A DNA stretch of 64,000 nucleotides. It comes from Cerasicoccus maritimus (lineage in GTDB: Bacteria > Verrucomicrobiota > Verrucomicrobiia > Opitutales > Cerasicoccaceae). Made by a program: the position numbers and the translations under genes. The notes beneath the pieces are model-generated. The model worked only from the letters and a program-made list of their open reading frames with translations, was not told the DNA's origin and did no database searches. Each line of letters opens with the position of its first letter. The first letter of the stretch is position 1. Below, one piece after another: positions 1-7,503 of this stretch. Where the stretch lies: assembly GCA_031296935.1 (NCBI GenBank), contig JAVDPD010000003.1:1-64000 (forward strand), given 5' to 3'.

Positions 1-426
1 CTGGCGAAGTCTTGGGCAAATGCTACCCAAGACATCGCAGCAGTGAGTTCCTCGCTTTCCTGCGGGAGGTGGAAAAATCCTTGCCTCAACGCACCAAAGA
101 AGACCCTTACGAAGTGCATCTGGTCATGGATAACTACTTCACCCATAAGGCCGAAAAGGTGAATGCATGGTTGGCAAAACGACCGCATTGGAACGTTCAC
201 TTCACGCCCACTTACAGCTCATGGCTCAACCAAGTCGAACGCTTCTTCGCAATCATTATCGACAAACAGATACGAAGGGCTTCATTCAACAGCCTCAAAT
301 CGCTCAGAGAAGCTATCGAAACATTTATTCACCAAATACAACGAGCAACCAAAGCCATTTAAGTGGACAGCGGACGCAAATCTGATCCTCGGTAAGGTTC
401 AGTATTTATGCAGCGAACTTCGCTGA
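1..426 (+). pseudogene. IS630-family transposase, 3' part, frameshifted
   Basis: The reading frame enters from the left window edge and encodes the C-terminal half of an IS630/Tc1-type DDE transposase. A 'VMDNYFTHKA' stretch carries the second catalytic Asp, and 'HFTPTYSSWLNQVERFF' carries the last catalytic Glu. The frame stops at 360-362, but the family's usual ending (PKPFKWTADANLILGKV) continues in the +1 frame to 426. The join falls at about 334-337, where one extra A after the codon for Gln restores the family sequence if removed. The element is therefore probably inactive, unless the break is an assembly error. The 5' part and left inverted repeat are outside the window, and no right inverted repeat could be confirmed. 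Confidence 0.85.
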
Positions 427-517
427 CACCACACTAGCATTGGGCGGCGTTTAAGGCGCTTCTGGCGAGTGGTGTGAACTGGTTGACAAACAAGGCGTTA
501 GCATTAAGCTGGTTAAT

Positions 518-928
518 ATGGTTATCGTGGACACAGGGCCGCTCGCCTTTCTCCTGCTCCCTGGGGAGATGAGTGATCTGGCTCACCGCGCCTATTCGCA
601 TGACCCCGCTTGGGCCTCCGCGCCGATCTGGCGTTCGGAGTTTCGCAACATCGTGGTCCGTTACGTGCGCGAAGGTCGACTGGCGGCAAACCATGCCCAA
701 GAGATTCTTCACGCGGCTGAGGACAAAATGCACCCGCGGCAATACAACATCGACAGCCAGGTGGTGCTCGAGTTGGCCCTCCAAACCGGCCTCTCTGCCT
801 ACCAATGCGAATATCTCGCGCTGGCTCAGGACCTGAATGTGCCGCTCGTCACGACGCAATTTGAGCTCGTGAAAGCCGCGCCACAAATGGCGATTTTGCT
901 TCCGGATTTCGTCGAAAATCGAGCCTGA
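518..928 (+). CDS. PIN-domain protein (VapC-like), orphan
   Basis: A 136-residue protein with the PIN fold pattern: MVIVDTGPL at the N-terminus (Asp5), Glu41 in 'WRSEFRN', and a C-terminal 'LSAYQCEYLALAQ...PLVTTQF' segment. PIN proteins are Mg-dependent RNases, most often toxins of VapBC pairs. Two positions that are usually Asp are Gln here (Gln96 in the 'SAYD'-type motif, and the TxD motif reads TTQ), so nuclease activity is doubtful. No antitoxin frame is visible in the 90 bases upstream, where the IS630 remnant ends. The antitoxin may have been lost with that insertion, or the protein may act alone. The family assignment is firm and the toxin role is inference. Confidence 0.75.
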   Translation: MVIVDTGPLAFLLLPGEMSDLAHRAYSHDPAWASAPIWRSEFRNIVVRYVREGRLAANHAQEILHAAEDKMHPRQYNIDSQVVLELALQTGLSAYQCEYLALAQDLNVPLVTTQFELVKAAPQMAILLPDFVENRA

Positions 929-1043
929 ATGTGCGAAATATTCACAAAGCACTGGATAGTAGGGTCTTGTGGAGTTTTTCTAAAATTTTAGCTCTCCAAA
1001 ACAGTACTTTTATGCACTTTTGGGGCTCAAAATAGGCCAATTC

Positions 1044-1469
1044 ATGGAATCTAAAGCAAAGTTTTTTGCTGGGTTGGGGGGCGTTTGCGTTGTTGGGTGC
1101 CTGCTTGCCGCCTATTTTCTCGCGCTGACCTTTCGTTTTGTTCCGCGCTTTGAGCGGGATGTTCTCGGAAACCGGCCACGTGACGTGGTGGATCAATATA
1201 TTGAGCTCTGCCATGGCGGGGACTTTGAGGCCGCGGAAAAACTATGGACTGCTGGATCGGTGGCCTACATGAATCAAGCCTATCCGGAAGATGGCTTTGC
1301 GGGTATTTGCCAAGACATTGCGTCGTTGAATTTGGACTACCGTTGGGCATCGCATGGCAATACGAAGGATGTCGTTCACCTCCAGGCGAGGGATGATGGG
1401 TTTGGCGCAATCCGAAATTTTTACTTTGTGCATGATGCAGGCATATGGCGGCTGGATTGGCCAAGATGA
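1044..1469 (+). CDS. small membrane-anchored hypothetical protein
   Basis: A 141-residue protein with one strong N-terminal hydrophobic segment (about residues 8-28, ending in a phenylalanine/arginine-rich boundary), followed by a soluble domain of about 105 residues. The soluble part ('DVVDQYIELCHGGDFEAAEKLW') has the helix-rich start and later beta strands typical of NTF2-like/DUF4878-type small domains, but I do not recognise a specific family. I chose ATG at 1044. A TTG at 1020 would add eight residues with no better signal. It is monocistronic, between the PIN gene and the transketolase terminator. Confidence 0.6.
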   Translation: MESKAKFFAGLGGVCVVGCLLAAYFLALTFRFVPRFERDVLGNRPRDVVDQYIELCHGGDFEAAEKLWTAGSVAYMNQAYPEDGFAGICQDIASLNLDYRWASHGNTKDVVHLQARDDGFGAIRNFYFVHDAGIWRLDWPR

Positions 1470-1621
1470 ATCCACAGATTACCTCTCCGCACCAGTGGCG
1501 TTGGCTTTTCGCTTCCAGTCTGCCGCGCTCAAGCCGCCTTGCTAGACGCAAAAAATCACGGTGCCCTGATCGGCAACTTAGATGGATAGTGCTCTCCCTC
1601 GAAATTAGCATTCCCGACCAA

Positions 1622-1651
1622 AAAGCCCCGCCAGCGAACTGACGGGGCTTT
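1622..1651 (-). terminator. rho-independent terminator of tkt
   Basis: A 13-bp stem (AAAGCCCCGtCAG on the minus strand, one G-T wobble) closes a TTCG loop and is followed on the minus strand by a run of five T. It lies about 58 bases after the transketolase stop codon. The T run is on the minus side only, so it serves tkt. Confidence 0.9.
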
Positions 1652-1708
1652 GTCGTGCAAACTTACTTTGCTCGGCAGAGCAAACTCTCCGGTCCAGCAG
1701 GATGCTGG

Positions 1709-3706
1709 CTAGAGGGACTTGGCGGCGGCGACTACGTCGGCGGCGGTCATGCCGAGTTCCTTCATGACCGTGTCACCCGGAGCGGAGATGCCGAAGCGGT
1801 CGATGCCGAGGATCTTGCCCTTGCTGGAGCAGACGTATTTGTGCCAAGGCATCGTGATGCCGGCTTCGATCGAAACGCGCTTGCAGCAGGTCGACGGTAG
1901 GACGGACTCCTTGTATTCGTCGCTCTGGGCGTCGAAGAGCTCCATCGACGGCATGGAGACCACGCGGACGCCGTCACCCAGCTCCTTGGCGGCCTCGATG
2001 CAGTGCTGCACTTCGGAGCCAGTGGCGATGAGGATGGTGTCGAGCTCTGCGGTTTCCTTCTTGGCAACGTAGGCGCCCTTGAGCGTGCCTTCGCGGCGCT
2101 CTTCCTTGGAGAGGTGCGCCATGCCCGGCAAGTTCTGGCGGGACAGGATGAGAGCGGTCGGGCCGTCAGCGCGCTCGATGGCGTGCGCCCAGGCAGCGGC
2201 GGTTTCTTCACCATCTGCCGGGCGGAGCACGTCGAGGTTCGGAATGGCGCGGACTGCGGTCAGGGTTTCCACGGGCTCGTGAGTCGGGCCGTCTTCGCCG
2301 ACGCCGACGCTGTCGTGCGTCCAGATGTAAACGCAAGGCAGGTTGGCCAGAGCCGCGATGCGGACGCTCGGGCGCATGTAGTCGGAGAAGGTGAAGAATG
2401 TGGCGCCGGACACCTTGAACACGCCGTCGTAGGCGATGCCATTCATGATGGCGCCCATGCCGTGCTCGCGGATGCCGAAGTGGAAGTTACGTCCAGCAAA
2501 GTTGTCGGTGTCGAAGTCGCCTGCGCCGTCGAGGTAGTTCTTGGTCGAACCGTGGAGGTCGGCAGAACCGGAGATGACGAGCGGAGAAATCTTGGCAATT
2601 TCGTTGAGGATCTTGCCGCCGGTGGCGCGGGTGGCAGCCGGCTTGTCGTCGCCGATAGCCGGAATCTTCTCCAACAGCTCTTCGACGGTGAGGTGCTCGT
2701 GGTTGAGGCCCTTCTTGAGGAGCGCAGCCTTTTCGGGGTTGGCGGATTCCCAAGCGGCAAACTTCTCATCCCAGGCAGCGTAAGCGGCTTCGCGCTCAGC
2801 GTTGAGGGAGGCAAAGTAGGCCTTGGTCTCTTCGGACACAAAGAACTTCTCTTCCGGCAGGCCGAGGGCTGCGCGGGCTGCGTCAACAAACTTAACGCCG
2901 CCTTCGCCGTGTGCCTTGCTGGTGCCAGCAACTTCCGGGATGCCGCGACCGATTTCGGTCTTCAAAATGATGAGCTTCGGCTTGCCGTTGTCGTCCGCCT
3001 TGGCCTTTTCGTAGGCGGCGGAGATGGCGGCGAGGTCGTTGCCGTCGGTCAGCGTGGTGACGTCCCAGCCGTAGGACTCGTAGCGCATGGCGGTGTCCTC
3101 GTTCTGAGTCTTGTCGGCCATGGCGTCGAGGGTGACGTCGTTGCTGTCGTAGAAAAGGATCAGGTTATCGAGGCCGAAGCGACCGGCGTAGGCGCTGGCT
3201 TCGCAGGAAACACCTTCCTGGAGGCAGCCGTCACCGGCGAGGCAGACCACGTGGTAGTCGAGGATCGGCGCATCTGCGGTGTTGAAGTTGGCCTGGAGCA
3301 TTTTGCCGGAAACGGCGTAGCCCACTGCGTTGCCGACACCCTGGCCGAGCGGGCCGGTGGTGCACTCGACACCATCGGTTTCACCAAACTCCGGGTGACC
3401 GGGGGTGATGCTGTGCAGTTGGCGGAAGTTGGCGACGTCGTCCTTGGAGACGTTGTAGCCGGCCAGGTGCAGCCAGGAGTAAAGGAACATCGAGCCGTGG
3501 CCGGCCGAGAGGATGAAGCGGTCGCGGTTGATCCACTTCGGGTCCTTGGGGTTGCATTGCATCGCGGAGCCGTAGAGAACGGCACCCAGCTCAGTAGCGC
3601 CAAGCGGCAGGCCCAGGTGGCCCGAGTTGGCAGCGGCGATGGCGTCCATGGAAAGACCGCGCGCTTCGCTGGCGGCGCGGGATAGTGCTTCTATATTAAG
3701 TGACAT
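1709..3706 (-). CDS. tkt: transketolase
   Basis: A 665-residue, full-length transketolase (E. coli TktA is 663). It transfers two-carbon ketol units between sugar phosphates in the non-oxidative pentose phosphate pathway, using thiamine diphosphate and a divalent metal. Visible signatures are His30, His70 and His104 at substrate/cofactor positions, GPLGQG at 118-123, the GDG metal/ThDP motif at 158-160, and the family signature '[13 protein letters not shown]' in the pyrimidine domain. The ATG at 3706 is preferred over an upstream ATG at 3751. The conserved protein begins there, and a good promoter (3754-3782) would leave the longer start almost on the transcription start. It is transcribed alone, with its own terminator. 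Confidence 0.97.
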   Translation of the reverse strand: MSLNIEALSRAASEARGLSMDAIAAANSGHLGLPLGATELGAVLYGSAMQCNPKDPKWINRDRFILSAGHGSMFLYSWLHLAGYNVSKDDVANFRQLHSITPGHPEFGETDGVECTTGPLGQGVGNAVGYAVSGKMLQANFNTADAPILDYHVVCLAGDGCLQEGVSCEASAYAGRFGLDNLILFYDSNDVTLDAMADKTQNEDTAMRYESYGWDVTTLTDGNDLAAISAAYEKAKADDNGKPKLIILKTEIGRGIPEVAGTSKAHGEGGVKFVDAARAALGLPEEKFFVSEETKAYFASLNAEREAAYAAWDEKFAAWESANPEKAALLKKGLNHEHLTVEELLEKIPAIGDDKPAATRATGGKILNEIAKISPLVISGSADLHGSTKNYLDGAGDFDTDNFAGRNFHFGIREHGMGAIMNGIAYDGVFKVSGATFFTFSDYMRPSVRIAALANLPCVYIWTHDSVGVGEDGPTHEPVETLTAVRAIPNLDVLRPADGEETAAAWAHAIERADGPTALILSRQNLPGMAHLSKEERREGTLKGAYVAKKETAELDTILIATGSEVQHCIEAAKELGDGVRVVSMPSMELFDAQSDEYKESVLPSTCCKRVSIEAGITMPWHKYVCSSKGKILGIDRFGISAPGDTVMKELGMTAADVVAAAKSL

Positions 3707-3753
3707 GGTAGGAATAGGAGGTTTATCGGATTCTGCGCCGATGGGAAGCAAAA

Positions 3754-3782
3754 CTTATCCCACACGTGTAGGTTACAGTCAA
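3754..3782 (-). promoter_or_regulatory. sigma70-type promoter of tkt
   Basis: On the minus strand a TTGACT -35 box (3777-3782) is separated by exactly 17 bases from a GATAAG -10 box (3754-3759). The expected start of transcription is near 3746, giving a leader of about 40 bases before the ATG at 3706. Confidence 0.65.
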
Positions 3783-3850
3783 GCAACACCGCGCGCCACG
3801 CCGATTCCCACGTGATCATCGGTGAGATTGATCGTTAGCATGAATACATT

Positions 3851-4804
3851 TCACATCACGCCCGCCGGACCGAATGCCATGATTAACGCAACAAAGATGC
3901 CAACCGTCAGCGATAAGGCCAATGTCGCGCCGAATCCCGCCACGACCAGGAAAAGCAGCGTTTTCCAGATGGGTATCTTCAGGAACAGTGAATGTGCCTT
4001 CAGCAAAAGCGTAAACCCCAGCAAATACAGACAGCAAAAAAGGAGCAGCACCTTGAGATTGCCCTGCATGGCAACGAGCTCCTGCCCATCCAGCGGAACG
4101 CCGAGGAGCGGCAGAATCAGCGTGCAAGCGAAACCACCCGCAGCCAGCAGCAGAAACGTAAGCAGCACATGCAGCATCTGCCAGACGATTGAGCGAAAAA
4201 CCGACCAGGGCTCCAGCCGGAACAACTTCCCCGCCAAGTAGACAAGCAAAACATCCCAAAGCAAAAACATCGCCACCGCCACCAGGCTCAATAACGCGAA
4301 CTGCCGGGCGCGCTCCTTCAGGTTATCCGCATCACCCTGAGAAAGCTGATCCCTAAGCCCCGCGACCATGGATTCCAACTGCTCGAAATCCTCTGTCGAC
4401 AACGCATCGACCACACCCTGAGAGCTCTCAGGCGGCCTTTCCTCGCCAACACTTGATGGCGGTGGAGATGGCAGCGCGAAATCACCATTCGCAAGCTGCT
4501 CTCCCAGTTCCGCAAGCTGCGCTTTAAAATCATTAGCCGGTTCGGCAGGTTTGGGTTTTGGCGCCGTTTTTTCACGAAGGAACTCCTGATCCGCATCCGA
4601 CAAAATCGCCGTCGAAATGGTGAATTCGCGGTTGTCCACATACCGGAGTATCGTCACCTGATCGCCCCGCTGCTCGATCAAGTCACCCTCGAAGGTCCGC
4701 CCGTCCCGATGCGTCCAAGTCCGCGCGCACAGCACATTGGCCACGCCGAGTAAGAGCGCAACCAGCCAGAGAAAAAGCTTTCGGTTATTTCGCATTACCT
4801 GCAA
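3851..4804 (-). CDS. SHD1-domain-like membrane protein
   Basis: A 317-residue protein. The N-terminus has a signal-like hydrophobic segment (residues 10-26). Then comes a short beta domain, 'RTWTHRDGRTFEGDL...TISTAILSDADQEFL' (about 28-75), which matches the SLA1-homology (SHD1) pattern common in Verrucomicrobiota and Planctomycetota. A Pro/Glu-rich linker (80-125) and a C-terminal half with four to five hydrophobic helices (about 165-317) follow. Its role is unknown. It lies upstream of tkt on the same strand, but tkt has its own promoter. An alternative start three codons downstream (4795) cannot be excluded. Confidence 0.65.
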   Translation of the reverse strand: MQVMRNNRKLFLWLVALLLGVANVLCARTWTHRDGRTFEGDLIEQRGDQVTILRYVDNREFTISTAILSDADQEFLREKTAPKPKPAEPANDFKAQLAELGEQLANGDFALPSPPPSSVGEERPPESSQGVVDALSTEDFEQLESMVAGLRDQLSQGDADNLKERARQFALLSLVAVAMFLLWDVLLVYLAGKLFRLEPWSVFRSIVWQMLHVLLTFLLLAAGGFACTLILPLLGVPLDGQELVAMQGNLKVLLLFCCLYLLGFTLLLKAHSLFLKIPIWKTLLFLVVAGFGATLALSLTVGIFVALIMAFGPAGVM

Positions 4805-4940
4805 TCACTTTCTAAGTCACATCGGGGGAGTCAATCGAGATATCAATAAACTTCGCCTGCCTAACGCGTGATATTTGCCTTGACCGAAGGTTGGGCAAAA
4901 ACCACCCTGAAGGAGGCTGCCCCACAGCAATCTCCTATCT

Positions 4941-5945
4941 ATGCCTTCGATCAACACACCCTCACAGCCTAACGTGATAAGCTCCGATGCAGCGGCCTCC
5001 GTCATGCAGACGCTGGCCGACATTTCCCTGCACGATGGTGCCGACTCCGCCTTGCTCTGGCAGGCGGGCGAAGTGCGCTGGGAAGGGCCAGTAACGGATC
5101 GCATTTACAACGCGTGGTCGTGCACCAAGTCCTTCACGTCTTGCTGCACTGGCCTCATGGTCGACGCAGGCAAGTTGGATATCGATGCACCCGCCGTCCA
5201 GTGGCTGCCCGAGCTCAAGGAACACTACCCGAACGTCACGCTCCGGCATTTGCTTACGTTTACCTCCGGCGTGCAAACGCGAGCCAATGATGCCGACCCC
5301 AGCATCATAATCGACCCATTCGACGTGCGTGAACCGCGTTTCCCGTTAGGATGTTGCCTGCACTATTCGCCGGAGTCTGAGTGGATCGCGCTTGCCATAA
5401 AGCGCGTCTCCGGCCAAGCGATCGGTGAACTCTTCCGGGAGCAAATCGGCGACAAGATCGGCATCGATTACGACTTTTTTCGCTGGGGCGAAATTGATAC
5501 CCCCGACGGTCCCAACAACGGCGGCAGCGGTGCCTTTGGCGCTGGCGTGCACACCAACCCGCGCAACCTTCTCCGCTTTGGTCAGCTGCTCCTGCAAGGC
5601 GGTGAGTGGAACGGCGTGCAGCTAATCAGCCGCGAGTGGCTATGTGAAGCGACTTGCTCACAAGAGCTCAGTGCCGTGCCCCCGTGGGATGCGCTGGATG
5701 GTTGGTATCGCGACTGGCTGCCTGGCACCTACGGCCTGCACACCTGGGTGAACGGCATCAAGCTAAACGGCCAGCGCCTCTGGCCCCACGGCTCGGGGGA
5801 GGTCTTCGCCGCGCAGGGCAACCGCAACCAAATCTGCCTCGTGGTCCCTGAGTGCGACGCGATCATCGTCCGCATGGGCGACGACGGCGTCATCAACATG
5901 CGGGACTACGACCTAGTCATCCAACGACTGAAAGAAACTTTATGA
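4941..5945 (+). CDS. class C beta-lactamase-like serine hydrolase
   Basis: A 334-residue member of the beta-lactamase/DD-peptidase-like serine hydrolase superfamily. The nucleophile motif SxxK is Ser60-Cys-Thr-Lys63 ('AWSCTKSF'), followed by the usual 'LRHLLTFTSG' signature. A 'HGSGEVFAAQGNRNQ' segment near residue 280 occupies the place of the KTG-type strand. No signal peptide is visible, so it is probably cytoplasmic and more likely an esterase or amidase than an antibiotic-resistance enzyme. Its stop codon overlaps the start of the next gene (ATGA), which makes it the first gene of a three-gene operon with an NAD-dependent epimerase and a TIM-barrel isomerase. Substrate unknown. Confidence 0.85.
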   Translation: MPSINTPSQPNVISSDAAASVMQTLADISLHDGADSALLWQAGEVRWEGPVTDRIYNAWSCTKSFTSCCTGLMVDAGKLDIDAPAVQWLPELKEHYPNVTLRHLLTFTSGVQTRANDADPSIIIDPFDVREPRFPLGCCLHYSPESEWIALAIKRVSGQAIGELFREQIGDKIGIDYDFFRWGEIDTPDGPNNGGSGAFGAGVHTNPRNLLRFGQLLLQGGEWNGVQLISREWLCEATCSQELSAVPPWDALDGWYRDWLPGTYGLHTWVNGIKLNGQRLWPHGSGEVFAAQGNRNQICLVVPECDAIIVRMGDDGVINMRDYDLVIQRLKETL

Positions 5946-6700
5946 AAATCCTCATTACCGGCGGCGGCGGCTTTTTGAGCCGCGGCATGATCATCCCCAT
6001 CGCAGCAGCGGGCCACAGCCTGCGCCTTATGGATGTCACCGCGCCCGACCTCCCCCCTCACGAATGCATCCAAGGCGATGTGACGAACCTGGACGACGTG
6101 CGCCGCTCGTTGGACGGCGTCGATGGCATCATCATTAACCACATGGCGCCTCGCACGCCCGACTCCTACGAGACGCCCGAGCTGTGTTTTAAGATCAACG
6201 TCACGGGCACGGCCAACGTCCTGCAATCGGCGGTCGATCTCGGTGTGAAGCGCGCGGTGATCATTTCCACCACCGGCTTTCATCCGCCGGAAAATTGCCA
6301 GAAGTGGGTTGAGACCATTCCGCTGGACAGTGCGAAGGGGCTTTACGGTACAAGCAAGGTCTGCCAGGAGGCGCTGGGGCAGCAGTTTTCCCGGGAGCAT
6401 GGCATGACGATTTCCATTCTGCGTATTGGCTACATCGTCAATGCCGAAATCATGGAAGATAAATACGGTCGCAAAATCGGCGAACGCGCGCCGTTGGATT
6501 GTGACCGACGTGACGTCGGCGAAGTCGCCCGCCTGGCCTTGGAGCGCGAGGACACCGCGCTGGATGTATTCCCTGTGATGAGCACCCGCGAAGCACACGG
6601 CATCTGGGGTACGCGCCACACGATCGACCGCCTTGGCTGGAAGCCGCGCTACGATTTTGATCGTCTACCAGGCCCCAGCAAAGCCGCCGCCAGCGCCTAG
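5942..6700 (+). CDS. NAD-dependent epimerase/dehydratase (extended SDR)
   Basis: A 252-residue extended short-chain dehydrogenase. It has a Rossmann start 'MKILITGGGGFLSRG' with the GxxGxxG-type loop, an Asp-rich 'GDVTNLDDV' after beta-3, and the catalytic Tyr-x-x-x-Lys in 'LYGTSK'. The family acts on nucleotide sugars or other hydroxylated substrates with NAD(P). It is shorter than typical sugar epimerases (about 310). The start overlaps the stop of the serine hydrolase by four bases (ATGA), pointing to translational coupling. The TIM-barrel gene follows after six bases. The three probably act on one carbohydrate-derived compound, which the sequence does not identify. Confidence 0.88.
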   Translation: MKILITGGGGFLSRGMIIPIAAAGHSLRLMDVTAPDLPPHECIQGDVTNLDDVRRSLDGVDGIIINHMAPRTPDSYETPELCFKINVTGTANVLQSAVDLGVKRAVIISTTGFHPPENCQKWVETIPLDSAKGLYGTSKVCQEALGQQFSREHGMTISILRIGYIVNAEIMEDKYGRKIGERAPLDCDRRDVGEVARLALEREDTALDVFPVMSTREAHGIWGTRHTIDRLGWKPRYDFDRLPGPSKAAASA

Positions 6701-6706
6701 ACCACC

Positions 6707-7489
6707 ATGAAACTTGGCCTCTGCACCATCGCCTACCGCAATATGGATGTTCGTGAAGTCATCCCGCACGCCGCGCGGATTGGCTTCGAAGAAATCGAAA
6801 TTATCGGCAAGCAAGTCGAAGGCAAAACCGACTCCGAGCTCGACTCCATTCGCGAATGCGCCGTTGACCACGGCCTCGAAATCTCCGGTGTCGCGCCCTA
6901 CCTCTGGCTCACGCAGGATGAAAAACTCTGGCGCGAATCCATGAAAATCGCTGAGCGCTTTACGCAGATTGCCCGTCGCCTTGGCGCGCGCATGATCCGC
7001 ACCTTCACCGACTCGGGCCCCACCGGCATCGGGAGCGACGTGGCCACTGAGGCGCAATGGGACATCGCGGTGAAGTCGCTGCAAACCATTACCGCCAATG
7101 CGCCGGAGATTATCTTTTCCGTCGAAACACATGAGAAGACCCTCGCCGACAACCCCGCCAGCGCTCTCCAGCTCAAGGAACGCGTCGGCGCGGGCAACCT
7201 GCTCTTCACCTATCAGGCGTTCAAAGGCGGCGACATCATCGCCGACTACGAGGCGCTCAAGGAGCACGTGCGCCAGGTGCATTTAAATCCGCACATCGGC
7301 AGCAAGCCCGACGGCGACTTGGACGACTGCGGCGTCGACTACGCCTCCCTCCTCCAGCACCTCGCGGTCACCGGCTACGGGCACAGCGTTGCCGCGGAGT
7401 TCTGCAAGGAGGGCGAAGCGACTTGGGGCCGCATCCAAGGCGCCTACGATTGGGTTCGCGAGCAAACGAATGTCCCCTGTCGCAGCTAG
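6707..7489 (+). CDS. sugar phosphate isomerase/epimerase (TIM barrel, xylose-isomerase-like)
   Basis: A 260-residue protein of the AP_endonuc_2/xylose-isomerase-like TIM-barrel family. 'GLCTIAYRNMDV', 'IGFEEIEIIG', 'IIFSVETHEKT', 'VHLNPHIGSKP' and a C-terminal 'VAAEFCKEG' place metal-binding Glu, His, Asp and Glu residues on successive strands. Family members are metal-dependent isomerases or epimerases of sugars, inositols or their phosphates. It is the last gene of the operon, six bases after the epimerase. Its TAG stop codon forms the first three bases of the recurrent 16-bp motif at 7487-7502. The convergent mutL ends just beyond. Confidence 0.88.
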   Translation: MKLGLCTIAYRNMDVREVIPHAARIGFEEIEIIGKQVEGKTDSELDSIRECAVDHGLEISGVAPYLWLTQDEKLWRESMKIAERFTQIARRLGARMIRTFTDSGPTGIGSDVATEAQWDIAVKSLQTITANAPEIIFSVETHEKTLADNPASALQLKERVGAGNLLFTYQAFKGGDIIADYEALKEHVRQVHLNPHIGSKPDGDLDDCGVDYASLLQHLAVTGYGHSVAAEFCKEGEATWGRIQGAYDWVREQTNVPCRS

Positions 7490-7502
7490 AGATAACATGA
7501 AG
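7487..7502 (+). repeat. 16-bp recurrent motif, copy A
   Basis: Reads TAGAGATAACATGAAG. Identical copies occur on the minus strand at 28279-28294 and 42894-42909, and a 14/16 copy at 46288-46303. Here it includes the stop codon of the TIM-barrel gene and fills the gap to the convergent mutL. Confidence 0.7.
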
Positions 7503-7503
7503 T

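Noticed and set aside
2003..3685. A 560-residue plus-strand frame opposite transketolase.
   Set aside because: It is the antisense shadow of a strongly conserved, high-GC gene, is Gly/Val/Asp-rich, and has no recognisable family.
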